A DNA stretch of 64,000 nucleotides from positions 38,743,519-38,807,518 of the forward strand of contig CM019072.1 of assembly GCA_009667805.1 (NCBI GenBank), in the 5' to 3' direction. Numbering within the stretch: the stretch's first letter is position 1; every line of letters begins with the position of its first letter. Both the position numbers and the translations under genes were made by a program. This DNA is from Leptobrachium leishanense. Its lineage: Eukaryota; Chordata; Amphibia; Anura; Megophryidae. Below the pieces are notes generated by a model. That model saw nothing but the letters and a program-made list of their open reading frames with translations, made no database searches and was not told the DNA's origin. Positions 21,230 to 31,092 of the stretch are shown here, one piece after another.

Positions 21230-22372
21230 TTAACCCTTTCGCTGCTGAGGCTTTTCACGCCTCTGTGCTGAGGTCATTTTTACCGGTTTTGCTCATCATG
21301 TTTAAACGTGTTTTGAAGGCTTATTTTAGTATATTACCCAGACATATTATATATCGTTCTTTCCGTCAGACTCGGTAGATTCATAATATGTCATTATTAT
21401 ATGTATACGTCATGACCTGTCTGTATATTATAACAAAAAATGCAATAAAATATGTATTTTCAATAATTTACAATGTGTAAAGTGTTTTTTTTTCACATTT
21501 TAACATGCGAGCAATTGCGGTTATATTTTGTATGGTGTGCGCTTGTTAAAAAAATTAGAGATGGGGTCTCGTTACATTTTTTTTTGGGGAAAATTACACG
21601 ATTTTTAACAAACGCACCGCATACAAAAATCGTTAGTGCAGCATCATTGTTCACATTATAATTGAAATGGGAACAATATTGCTGCATTAACGAACCAAGA
21701 AAAAGAAAAAAAAATGTTTATTTTTTTTTTTATAATTTTTTTTTTAAATATATTTTTATTATTTTTAATTTTTATTTTTTTTAAAAAACTTTTTTCACTG
21801 TAGTGTTTGGTATCGTTGGAACGGCCATGCTCTGGCCGATCCAACCATACCAAACTTTAACCCCTAGCTGCCACGGATCGGGAGATAGGGAGTTCCCGGA
21901 GGCTTGGCCGACATCCAAGATGTCGGCCAGCTCCGGGAAAGGATCACGAACCGGCGCTTTTCAGCACCGATTCGTGATCCGGCTCCCCAGGGGTTAATGC
22001 CAGGTACCATTTGGAAGGGCAGGCTGTGCCCTTCCAAATGGTGCCTGGGTTAACCCCAGCAACGCCGCCAATCGGGAGGGAGAGAGGTCCGAAGGACCTC
22101 CCCCCTCCCTTTCAGGCCACTCCTCCGCACATGCGGGGGGGCGCCTGAATTAGGTGTCATCGCGCCCCCGCGATGGACACCTAATTTCATCGGCGGCGGT
22201 TCCGGATGCTGGGCTGACATCGAGGATGTCAGCCCGCACCGGGGGGGCCAGCGATCGGCCGGAACCCGGCCGAACGCTGACCCCAAAGGGAGGACGCGCT
22301 CAGCGCGTCCTCCGCACAGCAGGAGCCATGCGGAGGACGCGCTGAGCGCGTCCTCCGCATGGAAGTGGTTAA
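21230..22372 (-). mobile_element. TTAA-target element R1, copy d (uninterrupted)
   Basis: From TTAACCCTTTCGCTGCTGAGG to GGAAGTGGTTAA (1143 bases). It provides the intact junction TCATGTTTAAACGTGTTTTG that is split in the copy at 12253-14361. The GC-rich foldback GGACGCGCTCAGCGCGTCC is at the right end. Confidence 0.82.
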
Positions 22373-22394
22373 AAAAAAATAATAATTAAACTGC

Positions 22395-22806
22395 TTAACC
22401 TCCCTGACGGTTATCCCTAGTGACTTGGGGATAAATTTCACCGCTGAAAGCTGTAGCCCCGAGCCACACTCGGGTTGTATACATCACCTCTCCCTGCGCT
22501 CCCTCGCTGATCTGAAGTCTCCTCCGGCGATCGCAGCGTTTTACTTCCTGGATTCCTTCTCGCGAGGAAGGAACCAGGAAGTATAAGGTCGCAGTCGCAG
22601 GAGGAGGCAGCTGGGGACATCGAGGGAGCGCAGGGAGAGGTGATGTATCCAGCAGCATCCCGAGTGTTGCTCGGGGTTACCGCTTCCAACAAAGGAATTT
22701 AACCCCGAGCCACACAAGGGAATACCGCTAGGGGGGGCAAAAACAAAAAAAATAGACTGCTTTTAGATGCGTTTTTTCACAAAAATTAGACTGCCAGGGA
22801 AGTTAA
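22395..22806. mobile_element. TTAA MITE, CTCCCTGGCGG type, copy 1
   Basis: Begins TTAACCTCCCTGACGGTTA and ends AGACTGCCAGGGAAGTTAA (412 bases). A second copy is at 51769-52397. The interior has CCCGAGCCACACTCGGG foldback words and no coding frame. Confidence 0.8.
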
Positions 22807-22935
22807 AAGATTCTAAAAATAAAGAGACTCTTTACTGCAGAATATAATAATAAACGGTTTATTAGATATTGAATTAAAATGGGAATATTTTAAACATTGA
22901 AGCCTATGGGGCATAAACATTTCCCACCCCTTGCG
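22807..22935 (-). repeat. R5 internal fragment
   Basis: Reverse complement of the AATATCTAATAAACCGTT / GAGTCTCTTTATTT segment found inside the R5 elements. Confidence 0.6.
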
Positions 22936-23020
22936 ATCGATTCGAAATTTCAAGTCCTTCAATTATTCATATGATTCGCTAAATCGGGTCGATTCGGATC
23001 AGTTGGTTTTTCGTTTTTAT

Positions 23021-23200
23021 GCTGCATTAATTATACTGTAGAGGTGCTGCCCGGCAGTGTGCGGATTCATATGCTGCATTATTATACTGTAGAGGTGCTG
23101 CCCGGCAGTGTGCAGATTCATATGCTGCATTATTATACTGTAGAGGTACTTTCCGGCAGTGTGAGGATTCATATGCTGCATTATTCTGTAGAGGTAAATC
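23021..23200. repeat. 51-base tandem repeat
   Basis: Units start at 23021, 23073, 23124 and 23175 with GCTGCATTATTATACTGTAG; each carries CGGCAGTGTG and GATTCATAT. Confidence 0.9.
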
Positions 23201-23309
23201 GTTTTCATTTTTTTCCTTTCATACCATTTTTAATATGATTTAAGTGTTAACGTTTGCGTTTAAGATTGTAATTTTTTCCACTCGTTGGTGGTAAACAAAC
23301 ATTTCCCAT

Positions 23310-23600
23310 GGCTTCAAATCGCGTTTAAGCAAGAGCAAAATCGGTAACAATGAGCCCAGCAGTGAAATGGTTAAAGTTTATTTTTTTGTAGGTTTCCTGT
23401 CCCCCAGGGCAGTACCCGGACCCCCATACACCTTTTATGACCAATATCTTGCATATACGCCCTTTGGAGGGACCTTAATTTTCGAACTTTTGAGCCCCAT
23501 TGACTTGCATTGTGTTCGAATCGTGTTTGCGTTCAAACTTTTCCTGATGTTCGAGTTTGAATGCGAACCGAACATGGGGGTGTTCGGCCCATCACTAGCG
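23310..23600. repeat. R1 end fragment followed by R2 partial copy
   Basis: 23318-23374 resembles the R1 end (GAGCAAAATCGGTAACAATG ... GGTTAA). 23388-23598 matches R2 from GTTTCCTGTCCCCCAGGGCA to the GTTCGGCCCATCACTAG terminus. Confidence 0.6.
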
Positions 23601-24009
23601 CTCACAGAGCTCGTCTGCCAGCCTCTCCCAATGCGTATAAGCACGTGGTGAGGTTCCTGTGTGACTGTCTGAGCGAGAGCAAGCAGCTGGTGGGAGGAGG
23701 TGGACCTGGCAGAGTGGGGAGGAACTGGTAGAGACATGACATTTAGATTGCGGGAACGAAGCACATGTAATGTGTAATGTGAAGCACAAACATATCTTGA
23801 CAGAATAAGTATCCCAAATAAACCAATGGCCTCTGCAGCTCTGTGGGGCACCTGTCAATTTCTTAGCTATTCCATCTAAAAGTCTCAAATCGCACAGTCT
23901 AGTGGTTATATCTTTCAAAGTGGGAAGTGTGGGGTGATTTCCAGCGAGCGGCAATCAGTCGTTGTGACAGAAAGTATATGAGCCAGAGCTTGTTATTGGT
24001 GGCGGGAGA
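23601..24009. other. Unassigned sequence
   Basis: No recognisable protein or repeat. It may include the 3' untranslated part of the minus-strand LINE that follows. Confidence 0.4.
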
Positions 24010-25975
24010 GGGAGTCAGGAAACATCATGGTCTGTTATCTCTGTGCCTATAATTTCGGTGCACAAGTGGGCCACCGATTTCCAGAACGGGACCAAAACCG
24101 ACATGTCCACCAGATATAAAAAAGGAACCCGACACTTCCCCCACATCGCCAGCATAGTGGTGGGACTGTTGGGCTAAAATGATGTTCACGATCAGGAGTG
24201 CGATACCATCTGTAATAGAATTTTCTTCCTCGCCTCCACCAAAGATACACAGCGGAACTTAGAAGCATCTAGGAGAAAGCAGCTATCCCAAAGTCCCTCT
24301 CCCAATTAGTCTTGAATTGCCACTCAGACCCTTTAGGAGCATACCGTAAGAGTTGGTACAATAGGGAAAGAAGGCGAGTGTCATGAGAGGAGTCACACTA
24401 TCACTCAAAGGGAGTCAACAATTTTGCCGAAGCGGAAAAATTCAACATATGATATTGATTGAGGCAAGACCTAATTTGTAGGAATGAATAACAGAGGTCA
24501 GGGCCCAAAGAGTATTTCAGCGGCCATGTCTGAAAAGACGAGTCTTCGGGAATCGTATAGGTGACATAGGTGCGTAACACCCTTCCCATACCAGTGGCAG
24601 GGGCTAAAATTGGGGATTAAATGTGAGAAAATTGATAAAGGAGATGCCATAGCCAATGTGTGAGTTGCAGACAATATCGCTCGCATCTTATCCCACAAAG
24701 TCAATAGTAATTGGGGAAAGTTCGGCAGAGAGGTAACCTGGGGGCTTTGAAATTTAGGGGTGCAGACCAAGGTAATAAGATTATGAGTGACTGTGGGAGG
24801 ACCACCAGCACCCATTGTGGTAATGTGACTTGAGAAAATAAGCGGCAAAGATTGAGCCGTACTGCCACTTTATAATACAGCAAGATGTTCGGAAGACCTA
24901 GGCCACCAAGCGAAATAGGTTGGTGGAGAATGTCTGCCTTGTTTGCGATCGCTTCCCTCTCCATACAAAGTGGAAGAGAGAATAGACCTAAAAAATGTTA
25001 GGGGAGCCGTTAAAGGAAGGGCCCTAAAAACATATAGCAATTTCGGCAACATCATTTTAATGGTAAGGTTCCTATCCACCCAGGAGAGTTCCACCTTAGA
25101 CCATTGATGACAGAGCGTCTTCGTCAATGAGAGAAGAGGCTTTTAATTCATGTCATAGAGGTTCGCTGTGGGGAACGACAATTTGATCCCTAAGACAGGG
25201 AGTGCGTCCTCCAGTCAAAGGGATAAAGACATTGCAGTAAGGTCACCACTGATTTAGGAATAGCATATGGTAGGGCTTGGGATTTGGTCACATTGATCTT
25301 GTGGTACGACAACCTGCCGTATTCCTCCAGTATCGTCTGCAAGGCAGGTAGGGACGTGAGCGGATTGGTCATGGTCAACAGGACATTGTTGGCAAATAGG
25401 CTCCACTTACAGGATGTCGGGCCTTTATGTAAACCTTCTACTAGATCGACCTGTCAGATTGTCTGCGCCAGGGGCTCACAGGCCAGAGCGTACAGCAGTG
25501 GAGAAAGCTGGCAGCCCTGTCTGGTACCATTAGTGATTCGATGGATTGGAGAGAAAAAACAGCATTAAGTACCGTCGAAGTCAAGTAGAGGGCCATAACA
25601 GCTGTTATCAATTCACAAGGGAAATTAAATTTCAGGAGAGTATGTTCTAAAACAGCCAATGTAGGTGATCAAATGCCTTTTCGGCATTAAGGGCTAAAAG
25701 CCGGGTTGAGGTACCTGTACGGACAGCCGCATCTATGAGAGAAATTACTTTAATGGTGTTATCAGGGCCTTGCCTATGTTTTGATGAAGCCCACCTGGTC
25801 ACCTGCGATCAGCGAGGGCATCAATTCCGCTAATCTATTGGCCAGAATTTTGTCATATAATTTGGTGTCAGTATTAAGGAGGGAAATGGGTCTATATTTA
25901 GAGCAGGTTGGGGCTAGAGGGAGGGCTTTTAGGGAGGGTAGCAGAAAGCCAATCGGGGAGGCACGGCCAGATTGA
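24010..25975 (-). pseudogene. Tx1/L1-type LINE ORF2, degraded
   Basis: Read on the minus strand, the segment opens with reverse transcriptase text: [20 protein letters not shown], then ALNAEKAFDHLHW. It continues with LKFNFPCELITAVMALYL, SLFANNVLLTMTNPLTS, then GGLGLPNILLYYKVAVRLNL, and ends with a Cys/His motif, CWRCGG...WWTC. The order and the C-terminal knuckle are those of Tx1/L1-clade LINEs. In functional relatives these encode an endonuclease and a reverse transcriptase for target-primed insertion; the endonuclease is absent here. Several frameshifts and stops break the frame. Motif A has Asn in place of its catalytic Asp (LNAEK) and motif C reads FANN instead of FADD, so all three catalytic Asp are lost. 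Confidence 0.82.
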
Positions 25976-26149
25976 AGCCTTTAATATTTGTTACCTTCAT
26001 TTTAGGCAATAGTTACCCTTTCTTTATAAAGATGAGATATTGTGTATTACTGACTTCTACCTTCTTGAGGTTTCAAATGTAAAATAAAATAATGTTAATA
26101 AAGTACACCTGGGTGGGATATATTGATCCTAGGAAAACTATAAAGTATC
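25976..26149. other. Unassigned intronic sequence
   Basis: AT-rich, with no features recognised. Confidence 0.4.
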
Positions 26150-26560
26150 AGTAAACACAGAAAAAATGTCGTCGAGCCCATACTCACTTATTTTCGGAGC
26201 GGCAGCAACTGCCAGGAGTAACAGCCCAGTCAATGTATAAAACATAACAAGGAAAAAGATTGTCATCTGCGCTCGTTTCTATGTGTTCCATGTACAACAA
26301 AAATGGAGGTTTTTGTTTGTTTCAATGGCCATTGCAACGTAAGCCCACTCGCCACTTCAAGGCACCTCTTTAGAGTGGGTACCTAACAATTGTAACCAAA
26401 AGGCTGCTCTACTGAGCAGCTCCAAGCCCCTCCAGCTGCTTTTCAGCCAAGGAGAGACAAAGATGGTGGGTTTTATTTATACACGCACCAAACACTTCCC
26501 ATTTGGGATCAAAAACAAAAACATGGAAAGAGGAACAGCTGCAGAACGACGGACTGGTGT
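26150..26560 (-). repeat. Repeat family R4 copy
   Basis: It matches the left arm of the palindrome at 36565-37031 through CAGGAGTAACAGCCCAGTC, CACTCGCCACTTCA, ATTTATACACGCACC and GCAGAACGACGGACTGGTGT. Confidence 0.8.
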
Positions 26561-27133
26561 AAAGTATCAGTGTTTGGGAAGAATTGGTTTGTAAGAGGCT
26601 AGTACACTGGATCTTCTATGTAAAAACCATGTAATTTATTTGTATTTAAAAAATATTTTTCCAATGATGTGAATGATTGTGAGCCAATGTGTTAAGTGAA
26701 TGATTTAGAAGATGGCAGGACATTCTTCTTGGAGTAGTTAAAGGGACACGCTACACAGTTCCACACTCACGTTATCTGTGTGGTCACACTGATGTGGGTT
26801 ACCTGCTCACTCCCCTATCCCTGAGAGTGGCCTGGTGCATCCCTCTTTGTGCTGGGGCATAGTCTTGCCCAGAACCTGAATTCAGTGAGCTCACCTTACA
26901 GGGCTTCTAGATCTTTGGGAACCAGCACTATCCAATGGCTTTAAAGTCTTCTGGCACTGGGAGCCAATGGAATGCCTGGAACGTCCAGCCTCCCTGTCTT
27001 CGCTTGACTTGCTCTTCCTGGCAGCATGTCACATCCTGCTTGGATGAGAATGAGACCAGCAATTTTAGAATAAGGTGAATTTTTAAAGTACGCTAAAGGG
27101 TTAAAATTATAGGAGGATTGCATAGGGATCAGA
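26561..27133. other. Unassigned intronic sequence
   Basis: No gene or repeat was recognised. It is AT-rich to 26750, then mixed. Confidence 0.4.
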
Positions 27134-27138
27134 AATAG

Positions 27139-27551
27139 TGTCAGGAACGTGGGGATGGTACCTGGGTGGCACCTGGATGGCAGGGGTATGAGCCCAGGAT
27201 GCAGTGGTCTGCACTGATAAACAGAGGATATGGATGGTGGAGGGTGAATGGAAATAAAGACTAACCAGGTTGATTGTAGAGGATGATGGTTGTAATTTGC
27301 AGGAACCAGAAATGGGGAATCAGGATCAGGTAGCAGATAGCAACAATAGCAAGGGTGTTCACTCTTCGTGAGCATGAGCCGTAATGAACCAGCAATGTGT
27401 GAGTGCGGGGCAAAGCCCTTTATTTCGTGAGTCACGTGTGTTTGGTGTTTAACTCTTACACTGCTGGATGCTGGCTGCAGGGCAGGAACAGGATGGAAGT
27501 GAACCACCGGGGGGGGGGGGTTCAGGATGGCTACAGCCAGGGATCCTGACA
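27139..27551. mobile_element. Solo LTR with AATAG duplication
   Basis: 413 bases with perfect 8-base inverted ends TGTCAGGA ... TCCTGACA, flanked by AATAG at 27134-27138 and 27552-27556. It has AATAAA-type signals on both strands (27254 plus, 27419 minus), so orientation is unclear. No internal region remains. Confidence 0.85.
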
Positions 27552-27680
27552 AATAGTTAATGAACCCTTTCATTTTCCTCTCCCGTCCCATTTTATCCCT
27601 ATAGTATCCCTTAAATTACTCATTTGGATGATCATTGGACTGTACAGAGTTCTATAAAGGTTTTGTTTATGGGAGGCTCT

Positions 27681-27862
27681 CTGGGTTATTCGGAGAAAGG
27701 TGAAAACCAGGAGAACTGGCAGGAGAAGAGAACAATCTAGACCAAATAGCTGATTTGGAAAGTGAGATAAATGGGAGAATTTTTCTGGTTAGGCTATTTT
27801 GACCTAGAATTTTCACTTCTCCAGTCATTCTCCTGGTTTTCACCTTTCTTTGAATAGACCAG
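27681..27862. repeat. R3 inverted-repeat element, uninterrupted copy
   Basis: 182 bases from CTGGGTTATTCGGAGAAAGG to CCTTTCTTTGAATAGACCAG. It supplies the empty-site sequences for the LTR at 5966 (TTTGGAAAGTGAG) and the MITE at 6744 (the complement reads CCCATTTATCTCAC). TCT on both outer sides could be a 3-bp duplication. Confidence 0.8.
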
Positions 27863-28451
27863 TCTGTAATTACTGCATGGTCTCATGCAAACTCATCCTG
27901 ACCACTTTACATTTATAAAGTGCCCCCCCCCTCCAGCTCCACACATCTGTCAGAAAAGCTGGTTGAAGTGGGGGTAGTTTACTCCACCCCACCCAGTGTG
28001 TCCAGCAGTCGGAATCTTTTAATTTCCATGTTGTCGATCACCGGATCGGTTACCGTTGACATAGGTACGCAGAGAGCACATTGATGTCGCTCTCAGCGTC
28101 AGATTGCAATAGCAATCAGTTTCAGAGGAAGCCGATGGATTACATCTGCACATGTGCACAGCTCCGATCTATCGTTCAGCGCAGGCGCTATGGAACTTCT
28201 GTACGTAAAGTGTGCTAGTCCCTTTTAATGCTGCCCAATTTGTGGCTCCTACGCTATGTGATTTTTGTAGGGCAGCAAATTGCGTTACAAAGTTTTGGAA
28301 TTTCAGCTGTCAGCAGCCTCTGCCCAATTATTTAAAAGCAAAAAAGAAACTTTTTTTTTTTAAGTGTCCCTTTAAATAAAATTTATATTTTTTTTCCTTG
28401 GGGAAAAAAATATAATTTGTTTTAAGTTACAGCAAACAATTTTTAGTTGCC
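27863..28451. other. Unassigned intronic sequence upstream of the last exon
   Basis: No recognisable features apart from poly-C and poly-T runs. Confidence 0.4.
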
Positions 28452-28526
28452 TTGAAAAATCCTCCAGTTACTCTGTGTATTGCCATTCTGCTGTTCTCCT
28501 TACTGATGTTTTTTTCTGATTTGAAG

Positions 28527-28640
28527 GCCCTGCTGTCAAAAGAAGAAAGTGTTGGAGAAATTATGAAAATAATCTCTTCCTTGAATGAAACACAAAGTGG
28601 AACATTTGTAGATTATAAAGGAATTCACACCCCATGGTAA
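28527..28640 (+). CDS. C-factor-like short-chain dehydrogenase, terminal exon
   Basis: The exon is 114 bases including the TAA stop. It follows a T-rich tract and TTTGAAG acceptor, and opens in phase 0. It encodes ALLSKEESVGEIMKIISSL, then NETQSGTFVDYKGIHTPW. In C-factor-type short-chain dehydrogenases this is the C-terminal helix and final strand: residues after the MGG loop read A-L-[LT]-x-E-E-S-V, and the chain ends G-T-F-x-[DN]-x-x-G-x-x-x-P-W. The match continues directly from the MGGSQ end of the exon at 892-1002, which is why the two are assigned to one gene. Codons upstream of 28527 stay open for 25 residues but are hydrophobic and unlike the family, so they are intron. The two exons supply the last 74 residues of a protein usually near 250. 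Confidence 0.87.
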   Translation, partial: ALLSKEESVGEIMKIISSLNETQSGTFVDYKGIHTPW

Positions 28641-28728
28641 ACATAATTCTATTCTTGGCTCAGTCAACTCCAGAAAATTATTAATGAAATCAAATTTTAA
28701 TGTCTAGCATAGTGTCAAAATCTGTTAA

Positions 28729-28734
28729 ATTAAA
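28729..28734 (+). promoter_or_regulatory. Candidate poly(A) signal ATTAAA
   Basis: ATTAAA lies 89 bases after the SDR stop codon, followed by a T/GT-rich stretch (TGTGTATGTTTTT) about 15-20 bases on. No AATAAA occurs closer. A single signal without transcript data. Confidence 0.45.
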
Positions 28735-28821
28735 AAAATTGTCTTACAATGTGTATGTTTTTCATTTATCTATATTATTGTAGTCTAATTATACAATTTA
28801 TTTTTACATAAATTTGTAATT

Positions 28822-28960
28822 TTAACCCCTTGGTGACGCACGACATAAAACATATGAGACCCTCACCATGTGCCTTTTTTAATACGGGCAGCGTACCCTG
28901 CACATTGGCCATTGCACAGGCTGCCAGTAGCCCCCCGGTTGATCTAATTGACCATATTGG
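28822..28960 (+). repeat. TTAA MITE end, CCCCTTGGTGACGC type
   Basis: Begins TTAACCCCTTGGTGACGCACG, the form of a TTAA-target MITE terminus. The opposite end was not found, so it is a fragment. Confidence 0.45.
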
Positions 28961-29839
28961 GCTTATGTATGATCTACGGAAGAACTGCTAGACATCTGAA
29001 TTTTTGGCAAATTGTCATTTTGTCTAAATCACAAGAAATGACCAGCCACATCAATGAATCATGGAACAAATGACGGGGTCTGTCACATGGTCGACCCACA
29101 CAAAGGTTTTCTTGGAATTAGAGGAACTGCACAGGAACCCTAAGAGTCAACCCAGGATGACTATTTTTCTATTAACTCAGTTGTTATCACAAATATAGCC
29201 AAATAAAATAGTAGTGAGAGGAAACCTAATCCAGCAAGCAGTTTATCTTCACCCTGCAGACCACATTGAGAAAGCCGGAGCATAATCCCAAAACTCCTCT
29301 CATGAGAATTTGTATCTTTTGACTTCAACCAGGAGGGAGTTGACTAAGTAAGCTACACATGGATGAAGTGTGTAGATCTAAGCTGTATTCCAAGTAGAAT
29401 TTTTAAGAGCAGGTTCATAAACTTGGACACCTCCATAGCACAGAGGTCTCGACTTCGAGTTCAGTTGCAGAACAGAAGTAAATTGAAAGGTAGCGAGGGC
29501 AAGATTTGTTCTCCACGAAATTCTAGATCTATGTTGAGCCATTTCATCCTCACTCAACAACCACACACTCCATCTCATACTATGGAAAATACACATTTGA
29601 TGGAATCTTTTACTGGATCATTGTCCTCCCTGGAGTTTCCTAACCTTTGGGTGGTTTAAGTGGACTTCTTTGCAACCCCCTTTAAGGATATAAAATAGCC
29701 ATGGCTGTGCGTGCAATGAATCCATGATGGTCTTACAAATGCTTATCTTAAGACCTTCCTACCTACTCTGATTCGGTATAAGAAAACGTTAAAATTTCTG
29801 AATGGAGCTCAATTCCCAGAGATATTCCTGCCTGCCTTT
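28961..29839. other. Unassigned sequence downstream of the gene
   Basis: Open frames around 29363-29659 have no recognised product. The region could be a decayed upstream part of the LINE fragment that follows. Confidence 0.4.
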
Positions 29840-30130
29840 TTATAGTGATAATTACATTATCTAATAAGTATCTCACCTTATCTGATAATTAAAGGCTAAT
29901 TTCTGTATTGAGCTCAGATGTAGAAAGCTTTGATAAGATTTTGTCCACCAGACTGGATGGATCTCCCATCTACTTGATCCATCCAGATCATGCGGGCTGT
30001 ACCCCACGCAGACAAGCATATCAAAACACTCATAAAGCCATTGGCCTCTGTGTTGCTAATAAACTTCAGACACCTTCTCTGCTTCTGTTCCACACTGTGG
30101 TAGGCCTTCTTTTTTACCCAGTTGAGTAAT
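29840..30130 (+). pseudogene. Tx1/L1-type LINE reverse transcriptase fragment
   Basis: The translation reads VIITLSNKYLTLSDN, a stop, then RLISVLSSDVESFDKILSTRL and LIHPDHAGCTPRRQAY. This corresponds to the N-terminal reverse transcriptase segment ([22 protein letters not shown] ... LIHPDQxGFxxxR) of L1/Tx1-clade LINEs. It has internal stops and is truncated at both ends. Confidence 0.7.
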
Positions 30131-30884
30131 TGGAGTTTCCTGAAGCTTTTCTGAACACCGAAAGGCCTCTATATCATGCTCGGGTCTGTTTAGAGGAATT
30201 AACCCCTGTCCCCTTTGGGGTGGAACTGTTGTAATCCCAATTCAAAATGATCAGTCACACTTTATGACACCTGGTATCACTGGATCATCTTGTATATGGC
30301 CACAGAAAGGGGGAATCCTGAAGCAAATCTGCAACCAGCCCAACAGTAACACGCCAGTTAGTCTGCAACCTCAGCAGTGACTTGCTGCATCTGCTCTACC
30401 AGCTCACAAATCATGGAGGTGGCAGGGAAGATGATGAGGGCCTCTCTGATGAGGTTAGGGTGCCTATGCTTTCACTTGCAGCATCTTCCCTGCCTGCTCC
30501 CTGACCTGTGAGACAGTGAATGGTGAGGCCCCGAGAATCCCTTACATGAGGGAGCGCCTCCGGTAGCGGGACATGCAGTATCAGATCGTGACTTGGTAAC
30601 GGTCAATCCCGAATACCTCACAACCCATATTGGAGCAGCGGTCCAAAAATAAGGATAGAGACATTCCTACAATAAACTGTCCCAACTTGGCTTCTTGTTC
30701 TTGGCTCAAAGACCATGGTGTTATTTTGCAAAAGCATAATCACTTATCACATTAAAAAATAATGCCAAAAAATCCCTAATTTACCTCTGATCACATAATT
30801 GAACTCACACACTGGATGTTATTCAGTAAACTCCCCATGTTAGCGGTGACAGATTTGTGGGGGATATAATGGCAGAGTTGCAGT
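30131..30884. other. Unassigned sequence
   Basis: No gene, tandem repeat or recognised element was seen. Confidence 0.4.
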
Positions 30885-31092
30885 ATAGTCCATCACTTTC
30901 ACCCTGCAGTCCTCTCCTCCGGTTTCCAACCCCAACCCTTCTAGATTGTGAGTTCCTATGGGAATGGGACCCCCATCTCCTGCACTGGTTTGTCAAATGT
31001 TGTTAAATGTATTGTATTGTAACCCTGTCTATACTGTGCCATTGTACAGCGCTGCGGAATATGCTGGCGCTTTATAAAGATTAATAATAGTT
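30885..31092 (+). repeat. L2-type LINE 3' tail
   Basis: Runs from the CCTGCAGTCCTCTCCTCCGG block through AGATTGTGAGTTCCTA to TGTACAGCGCTGCGGAATAT and GGCGCTTTATAAA. It is close in sequence to the young L2 at 48090-48290. Confidence 0.85.

Larger units (their letters stand above)
1003..28526 (+). other. 27.5 kb intron of the SDR gene
   Basis: This lies between the donor at 1003 (GTAATT) and the acceptor ending at 28526 (TTTGAAG after a T-rich tract). The exons on both sides are phase 0 and the family alignment continues across the junction. The intron holds at least two hAT-like elements, three copies of a TTAA element family, one Penelope-like element, one Tx1/L1 LINE, two solo LTRs and a 3.8 kb minisatellite. 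An unseen exon inside is possible but not needed for the family length. Confidence 0.8.

Noticed and set aside
26941..27591. 216-codon minus-strand open frame
   Set aside because: Most of it lies in the solo LTR 27139-27551 and runs across its boundary into unrelated flank; no recognisable domain.
28452..28526. Open codons upstream of the terminal SDR exon that could be read as a signal-anchor
   Set aside because: They lie before a good splice acceptor and are a pyrimidine-rich intron end; family members do not have this hydrophobic segment at this position.
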